Below are positions 52,141-60,614 of a stretch of DNA of 64,000 nucleotides, one piece after another. The notes beneath the pieces were generated by a model, which worked only from the letters and a program-made list of their open reading frames with translations, had not been told where the DNA came from and ran no database searches. This stretch comes from CAWHPS01 sp963831235 (GTDB taxonomy: Bacteria > Fibrobacterota > OXYB2-FULL-49-7 > JAEUSG01). The stretch's first letter is position 1. Each line of letters begins with the position of its first letter. Location of the stretch: NCBI GenBank assembly GCA_963831235.1, contig CAWHPS010000035.1, positions 62,001-126,000 on the forward strand. Reading direction: 5' to 3'. The position numbers and the translations under genes are program-made.

Positions 52141-52170
52141 TTGACATGATAAAACATTATAATCTATTTT
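52141..52170 (+). promoter_or_regulatory. Possible sigma-70 promoter of rpsU
   Basis: TTGACA (52141-52146) and TATTTT (52165-52170) are 18 bases apart and about 55 bases before the rpsU start. The -10 is imperfect, so this is a weak call in an AT-rich region. Confidence 0.35.
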
Positions 52171-52223
52171 TAAAACTTATATAAATTATGATCAAAAGCA
52201 GACAGGAGGTGATTTTTTAGATC

Positions 52224-52487
52224 ATGACAGGTGTAATAGTTAAACCTAACGAAGCTTTTGAAAAAGCGTTAAAACGTTTTTCAAAAGCATGCGAAAAATC
52301 CGGGGTCCTTTCAGACCTGCGAAAAAACCAGTACTATGAAAAACCCAGCGAACGCCGCAAGCGGGAACTGAGCCAAGCCAAGCGAAAAGCAATGAAGGAT
52401 CGTCTTATTGAAGCCGGTATTCTAAAACCAAGAGTCAGTCGTTTTGGAACCGACAGAGATAGGGATAGAGATAGAAACGATCGTTAA
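52224..52487 (+). CDS. rpsU: 30S ribosomal protein S21
   Basis: An 87-residue S21 starting MTGVIVKPNEAFEKALKRFSK, with the basic helix KPSERRKRELSQAKRKAM. It is longer than the usual 60-70 residues because of a C-terminal Arg/Asp repeat tail (DRDRDRDRNDR). S21 aids initiation on the 30S subunit. The upstream AGGAGGTGAT is an exact match to the anti-SD of 16S rRNA but sits rather far (about 13 bases) from the ATG. A strong terminator follows. Confidence 0.95.
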   Translation: MTGVIVKPNEAFEKALKRFSKACEKSGVLSDLRKNQYYEKPSERRKRELSQAKRKAMKDRLIEAGILKPRVSRFGTDRDRDRDRNDR

Positions 52488-52502
52488 ATTTAAGCATATT
52501 CA

Positions 52503-52541
52503 AAAAAGAAAAGGCCTTCTAAAAGAAGGCCTTTTCTTTTT
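52503..52541. terminator. Strong bidirectional terminator after rpsU
   Basis: An 18-bp perfect stem, AGAAAAGGCCTTCT paired with AGAAGGCCTTTTCT and extended by A-T pairs, with a 3-base AAA loop and T-runs on both strands. It separates rpsU from the convergent glycosidase gene. Confidence 0.95.
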
Positions 52542-52557
52542 GTTATCTATATATATC

Positions 52558-55500
52558 TTAACGATAAACATCAAGATATGCTTCAGCCGTAAGACCTGCG
52601 GGCATTTCATTCATCTTTATTAAATTGTTCTGAAGATTCGTTATTTCTATTTCAATCTTGTTTTTTTCTGATTGTATGAATTTGGAAATGTCAACACAAG
52701 ATGGCTGCCATGACAACACATCTATTGGGTTCCCATTTACACGAACCAATGCATGGCTGTCAAAATTTTTGAACCTTAGCAACACCTGTTTATGTGTTTC
52801 CGGTTTTTCAAAAATTTGCCGGTAAACTATCCGGCCATTAAAAAATGGATAACCTTGATTCGTCCAGCTTCCATAATTTATTGCCTCAGCTTTGGGAACA
52901 ATCATCCAACCCTTATTTCCACGACGTACTTCAAAATTACCAAGGAAAAGAACCGGATAATGGATTAGAAGAGGATCAAATGATGAACCATAAGTTTTGA
53001 TTGTGATTCGATTGATACCCTTTCGAACATGAGTGGTTACATCCGAAGAATAACCCATTATGCCAGCATATTGTGCTTTCTTTAATAGCTCGTTTTCATG
53101 AAAAACCTTTTCTCCTCTGCCGAAAAATTGCATGCTTTTAAGTGTGACTCCATTAAATGATATTTCAACCGGATAATACCCTGAATCCTGCCCATTAATA
53201 TGCTGATTAATGATATTGTTAAGAAAAATAACACTCTTTTGAGGGACCTGTTCAACATTAATATAACTTTCATAAGCAAGATTATAACCCGCGTTAACAT
53301 CACGATTGGAATTGATTTTCATTGTCCAACCTGTTATGGGAAGGGCATTATCATCCAATACATCGAACTCCCACTGGTCTTTCAGAATAATTCTATAAAG
53401 ACGGTTTGGATCATCAAGGGGAAGGCATGGATTTATAGGAGCTTGTACCTTTACATCGGATAGTGAAAGTAAGCAAGCCTCACCTGGAGAAAAATTATAA
53501 ATGAAAGGTTTAATCTGACCGGAAGAATCATTGCAAGGCAAATTATTCAGTGCTCCATTGTTCAAATCGGTATAATAAAGAAACCCTTTTGCATTGACTT
53601 TTATTTCCGTTCTTACATTTTCAGTCTTTGATTTGTTAAAAAGGAAAAAATGTCGATTTTTTGATTCAATAAAAGTACCTGCGGAAATTCTTTTTTCAGT
53701 TATGCCTTCAGTAAATATTTCAAGGGTTTTATCAGGGTTTAGACAGAAATTTCTTAAAGCATCGAGTTCTTCAGGTTTGGTAAGTTTTAAGAAATTACCC
53801 GATAACTGTTGCTGCTGGGTTTCAAGACTTTTTAGCATATTTGGATCATAGCGCCCCTCAATTGTTTCATAAGGAGTTATTCCATAAAGCGCTATTCGTC
53901 CACCGTTTTTTTGAAATGTTTCAAGGAATGATATAAACTTTTTCCCTATTATGCAGGTTTCAGGGATTATGAGAGTCTTAAAAATAAATTTGCCTTTTCC
54001 GGCGGATTGAAGACACGCTTCGCCTTTAACACCATGTGTAAGATGGCTGCATGTTTCTTCATCCATAAGATAAAAAGAAATATCATCGGTCGTCAGCTGC
54101 TTTAAAACTGAATCAAATTGCTGGCATTTTGTTCTATATGCAGTCAGATTGGATGGATTATAGCTTGCGTAGAAACTTTCAGAAGGGAAAATTACTCCTA
54201 CTTTCGCAAGACGGAATGAATTTTTAAGCGCAATAGCTTTTCTTTCATTATATTGCATGAAATTTCGATAATCACGGAAAAATGAGGACTGCGTAAAAAT
54301 ATTAGGTGGAGTCCGTTGACCACAATCGAATTTCATTGAATAATAAAGACCATCTATGAATTTCGTTGTAAGTCCTATTTGAGTGTTCTCATCTGCTTCA
54401 AATTTAAGCTCTTTGAAACTACGTCCTATAGCATTTTTGTTACGGCCCAGGATAACGCTGCCTTTTTCACGGTTGAAATAATATTTTTGATCTGAAAAAA
54501 GATGAAGGACTGAAGGGTTATCCACAGTAAGTGATGAGGAAGATGAAAGCCCGTCAATTTCATATTTTTGGATTATGGAAGAATAATTGAATCTTAAAAG
54601 TGTTTCGCCACTGAACTGATCTCCTGCATTAAGAAAAGTATGTATTTCAAGTTTATTGGATTTTTTATAATTATAAAGAGGTTTCAAAAAATTGTTAGAA
54701 AGTAGTTTTAAAAGGACTTTATAATATCCCCTTCTGACAAGACCGGTTTTCTTTGAGTAGTTATCAAGAAACAATGAAAGGACTGTTGTTACTGGATCAA
54801 CTGAACAATCTTTTTTTAAATTCTTAAGAATTTCCATTGACCAAGGTATGCCTCGTATCGAGGTATCGGGTGCAATATTAGGCAACTCAACTACAAAACC
54901 TGTCAGTGCGGAACAAGATTCTTTTGGTAAGGATTTGCGAAGATTGCCAAAAGTTGATTCTATATAGGAATGTACTGCATTACTATCAAGACAGTTGAAA
55001 ACATAACCACCAACAGGTTTTTTATTGTATGTAACACGGAAAATAAAGATCCGCCAGTCTCCAGAAGGCATATTCCATTGAAGAAGTCGTCCTTTTATAT
55101 AAGGCATTAGATTTTTAACAGAAGAATAATCGAGGTTTTTATCCTTCATTTTTATAGCAAAAACATATTGTATATCGCTGAATGAAAGTTCTTGAACAAA
55201 TTTCTTTGGTCCTTTGGCTTTTAATACATCCGCAAGAGAAAGATATTTCATGCGATTGTGTTGATTTTTAGTTGTAAGTGTTGCATGAACCCCGGGATTG
55301 GCATATTGTAAATCATCAGAAAAAAGAACCTTTATGTTTCGGTTTTTGGCATTTAAAAGAATATGATGAAGATATTGCATAAAATCAGCTGAAAAATATG
55401 TGGGTATTATTCCTTTATCAGCCCTAATGACAATTTTCTTAATACCCTGCTCTGCCATTTTATCTAATTGATGATTTATTTGATTTATATTAAGTTTATC

Positions 55501-55584
55501 GTTAAGAATCCAAATAGGAATGCTGGATCCTGTTTCCATATTTTTTGATGTTATTTCTTTTATCATATTTTTAATATTAGCCAT
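52558..55584 (-). CDS. GH106-like glycoside hydrolase, divergent
   Basis: A 1008-residue protein without a signal peptide. The N-terminus (IPIWILNDKLNINQINHQLDKMAEQGIKKIVIRADKGIIP) matches the opening of GH106-type alpha-L-rhamnosidase-like TIM barrels. A central region follows with FDCGQRTPPN and LIIPETCIIGKKFISFLETFQKNGGRIALYG (glutamine-amidotransferase-like beta region), and then C-terminal beta-sandwich segments (PVEISFNGVTLKSMQFFG, RQIFEKPETHKQVLLRFKNFDSHALVRVNGNPI). Active-site residues cannot be assigned by eye. GGAGATAAA precedes the ATG. Most relatives are exported, so a cytoplasmic location is unusual. Confidence 0.6.
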   Translation of the reverse strand: MANIKNMIKEITSKNMETGSSIPIWILNDKLNINQINHQLDKMAEQGIKKIVIRADKGIIPTYFSADFMQYLHHILLNAKNRNIKVLFSDDLQYANPGVHATLTTKNQHNRMKYLSLADVLKAKGPKKFVQELSFSDIQYVFAIKMKDKNLDYSSVKNLMPYIKGRLLQWNMPSGDWRIFIFRVTYNKKPVGGYVFNCLDSNAVHSYIESTFGNLRKSLPKESCSALTGFVVELPNIAPDTSIRGIPWSMEILKNLKKDCSVDPVTTVLSLFLDNYSKKTGLVRRGYYKVLLKLLSNNFLKPLYNYKKSNKLEIHTFLNAGDQFSGETLLRFNYSSIIQKYEIDGLSSSSSLTVDNPSVLHLFSDQKYYFNREKGSVILGRNKNAIGRSFKELKFEADENTQIGLTTKFIDGLYYSMKFDCGQRTPPNIFTQSSFFRDYRNFMQYNERKAIALKNSFRLAKVGVIFPSESFYASYNPSNLTAYRTKCQQFDSVLKQLTTDDISFYLMDEETCSHLTHGVKGEACLQSAGKGKFIFKTLIIPETCIIGKKFISFLETFQKNGGRIALYGITPYETIEGRYDPNMLKSLETQQQQLSGNFLKLTKPEELDALRNFCLNPDKTLEIFTEGITEKRISAGTFIESKNRHFFLFNKSKTENVRTEIKVNAKGFLYYTDLNNGALNNLPCNDSSGQIKPFIYNFSPGEACLLSLSDVKVQAPINPCLPLDDPNRLYRIILKDQWEFDVLDDNALPITGWTMKINSNRDVNAGYNLAYESYINVEQVPQKSVIFLNNIINQHINGQDSGYYPVEISFNGVTLKSMQFFGRGEKVFHENELLKKAQYAGIMGYSSDVTTHVRKGINRITIKTYGSSFDPLLIHYPVLFLGNFEVRRGNKGWMIVPKAEAINYGSWTNQGYPFFNGRIVYRQIFEKPETHKQVLLRFKNFDSHALVRVNGNPIDVLSWQPSCVDISKFIQSEKNKIEIEITNLQNNLIKMNEMPAGLTAEAYLDVYR

Positions 55585-55771
55585 TTTATCTCCTTTTTTA
55601 GTTTAAAAATAAAGTATAAATATAAATTAAATTTAGTTATAATGTCAAGAACTTTAAGGAGATTAAGTAAAATAAACTATATTAATATGTTAAAAATATT
55701 AAAAACAAATATTATAGAAATATGGAATAGACCAAATTTAATGAATTTACCAAACTTTATTTAGTACCTAA

Positions 55772-56941
55772 TTACTCTCTACTCTCCAATATCATGGATA
55801 TCTCTTTTATTTTCCTGTCTCTTATGATGGTAAGACTCATCTTGTCGCCAGGAAGATACTGGCTAAAAACATCTGAAATCGCATCACTATCAAATATTTC
55901 CTGATCATTCACTTTTATTATAACATCCCCGACCTTAAGACCTATTTTTTCACCTGGACTCTTTTTTGCGATGGAATTTACAATTACCCCGTTTTGATCT
56001 TTGAGACCAAGGCTGTTGGCAATATATGGGTCTATGTTCTGAATAGACACACCGGTATATATGGGACGTACTCGGCCGTACTGGATAATTTCTTTTAGTG
56101 TCCTCATCACTCTACTGACCGGGATCGCAAAACCAAGGCCTATGTTTCCAACACCATTGGGTGATATTATAAAGGTATTGATTCCAATAAGCTCTCCCTC
56201 GCAATTGACAAGAGCCCCGCCGCTATTGCCAGGATTTATGGCAGCATCTGTTTGAATCATATTTGAATATTTTATACCACTTTCTCTTGTAAAAGTACGA
56301 CCGTACGCGCTTACAACACCAACAGTTACGGTAGGTCTGCTATCTCTTATTATGGCACCGAAAGGATTCCCTATTGCAGCTACCCACTCACCTATTAAAA
56401 GACTGTCATTTTGGGAAACCTTTACAGGATGAAAACCATTTCCTTTTATCTTTATAATAGCGATATCCGTGTATGGATCCCCGCCTAATAATTCTCCTTC
56501 GAATTTTCTGCCATCCGGCAGATGGACATCTATTTTGCTAGCATTTTCAATAACATGATAATTGGTAACAATGTGTCCTTTATCCGTAACTATTACGCCT
56601 GATCCCATTGAACGGTATTCACTTACTGATGGTGGAAAAAACTGGCGGAAAAAGGGATCGTCAAAAAGAGGATTACGGACAATGCGTATTTGTGTAACAC
56701 CTATGAAAACAACAGATGGGGAGGCAAGGGTTATGGCTTTAACAAGTATATTATTTCTTTCAGAGAAAATTCCCTTGTTTTCGTCTGATGAAACTTGTGT
56801 GGCTTGAGAGATTAAACTAACAGCTTTTCTTTTTTCAGGATTATTATCCTTAAAAATATCCCTGATGCCTCCCTTACTGTTAAATAATAATCCGCTAAAA
56901 AAAGACAGTACTATAAGAGTTATGAACAAAAAAATCTTCAT
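55772..56941 (-). CDS. HtrA/DegP-family serine protease with PDZ domain
   Basis: A 389-residue envelope protease with an N-terminal anchor (FLFITLIVLSFFSGLLF). The trypsin-like domain has the triad His129 (TNYHVI), Asp159 (DPYTDIAI) and Ser240 (NPGNSGG). One PDZ domain follows (about 295-385; GVSIQNIDPYIANSL, GLKVGDVIIKVNDQEI). The ATG 56941 gives the anchor directly; a longer frame to 57013 overlaps the bactofilin gene. It degrades or chaperones misfolded envelope proteins. Confidence 0.93.
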   Translation of the reverse strand: MKIFLFITLIVLSFFSGLLFNSKGGIRDIFKDNNPEKRKAVSLISQATQVSSDENKGIFSERNNILVKAITLASPSVVFIGVTQIRIVRNPLFDDPFFRQFFPPSVSEYRSMGSGVIVTDKGHIVTNYHVIENASKIDVHLPDGRKFEGELLGGDPYTDIAIIKIKGNGFHPVKVSQNDSLLIGEWVAAIGNPFGAIIRDSRPTVTVGVVSAYGRTFTRESGIKYSNMIQTDAAINPGNSGGALVNCEGELIGINTFIISPNGVGNIGLGFAIPVSRVMRTLKEIIQYGRVRPIYTGVSIQNIDPYIANSLGLKDQNGVIVNSIAKKSPGEKIGLKVGDVIIKVNDQEIFDSDAISDVFSQYLPGDKMSLTIIRDRKIKEISMILESRE

Positions 56942-56951
56942 GCAATAAAAA

Positions 56952-57323
56952 TTATTTTGATGATTTAGCGTCTGCAACCATTGAACAGTTTCCGTGAAAC
57001 ACGGCGCCTTCATTTATTATTAAATCTTTTGTTTTTATATCACCCATGACAGATGCTTTTTCTTCTAGTTCTATCTTTTCTTTAGCAATAAGGTTTCCAA
57101 CAATCCTTCCCCCGATCTTTGTGCTTATAACCTCGATATCAGCTTCTATTGAGCCGCTGTTTCCTACAATAAGATCGCCTTCAATAAATATTTTCCCTTT
57201 TATGTTTCCATCAACCCTTATATCATGATACACTTTAAGGGTTCCTTCAATTACTGTACCAGTACCGATTACTGTATGGAGGCCTTTGGTGCTTCCGTTG
57301 TTTGGGTTTGTTTTTTCAGCCAT
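56952..57323 (-). CDS. Bactofilin (polymer-forming cytoskeletal protein)
   Basis: A 123-residue bactofilin: a short disordered N-terminus then a right-handed beta-helix of hexapeptide-like turns (TVIGTGTVIEGTLKVYHDIRVDG, NIKGKIFIEGDLIVGNSGSIEADIEV, GRIVGNLIAKEKIELEEKASVMGDI). Bactofilins polymerise and often localise cell-wall enzymes. Next to it is an M23 peptidase gene (32 bases upstream), a common partnership in cell-shape control. Confidence 0.93.
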   Translation of the reverse strand: MAEKTNPNNGSTKGLHTVIGTGTVIEGTLKVYHDIRVDGNIKGKIFIEGDLIVGNSGSIEADIEVISTKIGGRIVGNLIAKEKIELEEKASVMGDIKTKDLIINEGAVFHGNCSMVADAKSSK

Positions 57324-57355
57324 GATTTTAAATCCTTTCTAAAATTCTAATAATT

Positions 57356-58237
57356 TTATTTCAATATAAAAATAAGTGGATCGACTTTTTTCCCATCTTT
57401 TAATATTTCAAAATGAAGATGCGGCGCGGAAGAACGTCCGGAATTGCCCACAAAAGCTATTGTTTGACCACGTTCAACCAAATCTCCTTTTTTAACAATA
57501 AGTCTTGAACAATGACCATATCGTGAAACAAAACCATATCCATGATCAACTTCCGCTATAAAACCAAAATCTTTTTTCCAGCCCGCAAATGTTACAATTC
57601 CAGGACCAGATACTTTTATTGGCGAATTATAAGCACTAGCTATATCTATTCCAAGATGGTCGGTTTTTTCATTATCAAGAAGACTTTGAAACCCTCGGGA
57701 AATCCACCCGTCAACAGGAAGAATATTTGGAACAGACTCCATAATTTTCTGCTGTTTTTTACTGTGATCCTTTGTGTTTATAAAATCAAGATTTTTATAC
57801 AGCCTGATATTTTGAACAAAGTCATCTATATCTTTTTCATAGGTGGATTCATCTTTAGCCTGGTTTATTAAAGAAGTTGATGAAGGATGGGGTTCTGATT
57901 TAGCTTTTTCGATGTCATCTTTGTTGTCATAATTCATTGTAAGAAGTTTTATTTTTTTTTCATAGGATCGAATTTTATCGATTTCACCAGATAAAAGTTG
58001 AATTTTTTCAACCTTTTCCTTGAGATCGCCATTTTCTCTTAAGATATCTGTTATAGTAAGAAAACGATAGGATATTTTCCCATAATATATAACAAATAAT
58101 ATTAAAGCGCCGACAAAAATGAAATATAATATAAATAAGATTTTAAGAAGAATTAAATTAACATTAAAACTGATGTTGGTGTTGTCAGCTCCTCGTATTA
58201 AAAGAACTGACACCGTATTGTTTTTTTTCGGCTTCAT
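57356..58237 (-). CDS. M23-family metallopeptidase, membrane-anchored
   Basis: A 293-residue protein: cytosolic N-terminus, transmembrane helix (about 28-50), a coiled coil (about 60-95), and a LytM-type domain with HLGIDIA (HxxxD), GYGFVSRYGHCSRLIVKKGD and HLHFEILKDGK (HxH). All zinc ligands are present. It cleaves peptide cross-links of peptidoglycan. Its start overlaps the parB stop by 4 bases; the bactofilin follows. Confidence 0.92.
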   Translation of the reverse strand: MKPKKNNTVSVLLIRGADNTNISFNVNLILLKILFILYFIFVGALILFVIYYGKISYRFLTITDILRENGDLKEKVEKIQLLSGEIDKIRSYEKKIKLLTMNYDNKDDIEKAKSEPHPSSTSLINQAKDESTYEKDIDDFVQNIRLYKNLDFINTKDHSKKQQKIMESVPNILPVDGWISRGFQSLLDNEKTDHLGIDIASAYNSPIKVSGPGIVTFAGWKKDFGFIAEVDHGYGFVSRYGHCSRLIVKKGDLVERGQTIAFVGNSGRSSAPHLHFEILKDGKKVDPLIFILK

Positions 58238-59118
58238 TTAAAAATATCGATTATTCTGTTAAGATCTTCGGTATCAGCAAAATGAACAATGATTTTACCT
58301 TTTTCCTTTTCTTTTTTTATTTGGATACGTGTCTTTAAAAAAAGTGAAAGTCTTGATTCAAGCTCCGTGATGTTATAATCTTCTTCGGATTTTATAATTT
58401 TTGCTTTTACTTTGCCTTCTTTTTTCCCATCAACCAGGCTTTCAATTTGTCTTACGTTTAAACCTTCTGTGATTATTTTTTCAAGAAGAGAGAGTTGCTC
58501 TTCTTCATCATTTATTGAGAGGAGCGCACGCGCATGACCTGAAGAAATTTTCTTATCAGTTATAGCCTGCTTTATTTCATCTGGGAGTTTAAGAAGACGT
58601 AGTATGTTGGAAACATAAGGCCGGCTTTTGCCAGTGTCGTCGGCAATTTTTTCATGAGTGTAATTGAACTTTAAAAGTAATTCGTTATAACCCATGGCTA
58701 TTTCAAGATCATTAAGATCCGCACGTTGTTGATTCTCAACTAGTGAAAGAATTTGCATTTCCCTGTCTGAAACCTTTTCGCGAATCACAGCAGGAATAGT
58801 TTCTATTCCAAGCGCCCTGACAGCACGTAGTCGCCTTTCTCCGGAAACTAATTCATAGCCATTCTTGGACTTCCTTACAATAACAGGTTCAAGAACACCA
58901 TATTTTTGTATGGAGCTTTTTAATTCTACCAATTCCTCTTCATCAAAAGTCCCTCGAGGTTGATAGGGATTGGATGAAATTGAAGTAACAGGAAGAAGTG
59001 GGAGTCCTGACTGTTCTAAAGAAGCCGTTTCCTTTTCTTCAGAAGCATCAAGAATTTCTTTTGATATCAGGGCATTAAGCCCGCGGTGAAGAGCTCTTCT
59101 ATTCTTTTTTTCTGTCAT
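58234..59118 (-). CDS. parB: Chromosome partition protein ParB
   Basis: A 294-residue CTPase and parS-binding protein. The N-terminal domain has LKSSIQKYGVLEPVIVRK and LVSGERRLRAVRALG (ParB/Srx CTP box), followed by VENQQRADLNDLEIAMGYNELL, a helix-turn-helix TEHKIADDTGKSRPYVSNILRLLKLP-like segment, and a C-terminal dimer domain. It starts within the end of parA (20-base overlap). The parS it binds lies at 62466-62481. Confidence 0.95.
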   Translation of the reverse strand: MTEKKNRRALHRGLNALISKEILDASEEKETASLEQSGLPLLPVTSISSNPYQPRGTFDEEELVELKSSIQKYGVLEPVIVRKSKNGYELVSGERRLRAVRALGIETIPAVIREKVSDREMQILSLVENQQRADLNDLEIAMGYNELLLKFNYTHEKIADDTGKSRPYVSNILRLLKLPDEIKQAITDKKISSGHARALLSINDEEEQLSLLEKIITEGLNVRQIESLVDGKKEGKVKAKIIKSEEDYNITELESRLSLFLKTRIQIKKEKEKGKIIVHFADTEDLNRIIDIFK

Positions 59119-59899
59119 GGAGATTTATTATTTCCTCTGCTAATTGAAAATAATTTTCAGATCCGGTTGATACAATATCATATTCAAGAATAGGTTTTCC
59201 GGCACTTGGAGCTTCGCTTAGTTTGACATTCCTGAAAATAATTGTATTAAAAAGTTTTTCATTAAAATAGCTTTTTACATCCTGTGCAACCTGTCTTGCA
59301 AGGTTAAGACGCGCATCATACATTGTAAGAAGAGCGCCTTCTATTTCAAGTTCCTTATTAAGAGTCTTTTGGACAGTACGTATGGTTGAGAGAAGTTCGG
59401 CAAGACCCTCCAAGGCGTAAAATTCACATTGAATTGGAATAACAACTGAATCAGATGCTGCTAAAGAATTCAAAGTAAGAATGGAAAGAGAGGGTGGACA
59501 ATCAATAATAATATAATCGAAATCTTTTTTTATTTCAGCAAGAGCATTTTTAAGACGGTATTCTCTGGCCATCATCTTAAAAAGTTCATATTCCGCGCTA
59601 ACCAAATCCTGATTAGATGGAATAATATTGATAAAATTATTGACATTGGGGTATTTTGGTTTTTGGATGATAAGATTAGGATCAGGGCGATCCTGTTCAT
59701 CGCTCACAAAAAAGTCGTAGATTGAATATTCCATTTCCCTTTTATTAAGACCCATACCGGTTGTGGCATTACCCTGAGGATCCATATCTATAAGCAAAGT
59801 TTTTTTCTCAAGAACCGAAAGAGAAGCAGAAAGATTAATAGCAGTAGTTGTCTTGCCAACACCGCCTTTTTGATTAACAATTGAAATTATTTTGGCCAT
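59099..59899 (-). CDS. parA: Chromosome partition ATPase ParA/Soj
   Basis: A 266-residue deviant Walker ATPase: NQKGGVGKTTTAINLSASL (Walker A), LIDMDPQGNATTGMG and YIIIDCPPSLSILTLNSLAASD (Walker B). Length and motifs match Soj, which moves ParB-bound origins. It lies next to rsmG and mnmG, the standard origin-proximal order. Confidence 0.96.
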   Translation of the reverse strand: MAKIISIVNQKGGVGKTTTAINLSASLSVLEKKTLLIDMDPQGNATTGMGLNKREMEYSIYDFFVSDEQDRPDPNLIIQKPKYPNVNNFINIIPSNQDLVSAEYELFKMMAREYRLKNALAEIKKDFDYIIIDCPPSLSILTLNSLAASDSVVIPIQCEFYALEGLAELLSTIRTVQKTLNKELEIEGALLTMYDARLNLARQVAQDVKSYFNEKLFNTIIFRNVKLSEAPSAGKPILEYDIVSTGSENYFQLAEEIINLHDRKKE

Positions 59900-60020
59900 T
59901 ATTTAAAAAATCTTCCTTAAAAAAAGTATCTGTAACTTAATTCAATTGGTAAGTTAAAAAAAAGTCCTTGTTATATGTACACATAGATAGTTTTAAAAAG
60001 AATCTATAATATATATAATA

Positions 60021-60614
60021 TTATAAGTCCTTGTTAAAGAAAATTTCTGAAATACTTCTGAAATTTCCATTTTCAAGCTTATAAACAATATTGTTGACAT
60101 TGTGGATAACTTTTTCATTTTGTCTGGAAATACAATGTAACACATTATTATTAAAGGAGTTAAAATATATTAGCTTACCATTATTTTTTATATAAAAAAA
60201 TGCTTTTTCAATAGATAAATTAATATCCCTAAATGCTCTTGAAGTTATTACATCAAAGAAGGAGATAAAATTATACGGGTTATCATCAATTGAAATATTT
60301 AAAATTGTAAGATTATTTAAATTTATTTTATTCTTAATATTTTCAAGGAAAAATGCTTTTTTCCTTTTTATTTCAATTGAAAAAACATCAACATCCGGCC
60401 TATGTATGGCAATGGGAATAGAAGGAAAGCCATTTCCACTACCCATATCAAGTAAACGTGAATTTTCTGGAATATTATTAAGGATTGAAATTGAATCAAG
60501 ATAATGACGATTATAAATATTTTCCAAATCATTGAAAGATACAAGATTTATTTTTTTATTCCATTTTATTATTTCATCGAGATAAATCTTAATTTGACTT
60601 TTTATGTCGATCAT
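60021..60614 (-). CDS. rsmG: 16S rRNA m7G methyltransferase RsmG
   Basis: A 197-residue SAM-dependent methyltransferase acting on G527 of 16S rRNA. The SAM site reads LLDMGSGNGFPSIPIAI, preceded by NLVSFNDLENIYNRHYLDS and followed by SIEIKRKKAFFLENI and DVITSRAFRDIN. The 5' end overlaps the mnmG stop by 26 bases. Its codons are markedly A/T rich, as are its neighbours. Confidence 0.95.
   Translation of the reverse strand: MIDIKSQIKIYLDEIIKWNKKINLVSFNDLENIYNRHYLDSISILNNIPENSRLLDMGSGNGFPSIPIAIHRPDVDVFSIEIKRKKAFFLENIKNKINLNNLTILNISIDDNPYNFISFFDVITSRAFRDINLSIEKAFFYIKNNGKLIYFNSFNNNVLHCISRQNEKVIHNVNNIVYKLENGNFRSISEIFFNKDL

Noticed and set aside
56942..57013. Longer N-terminus for the HtrA-like protease
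   Set aside because: It overlaps the bactofilin gene and adds residues before the membrane anchor with no signal-like character.
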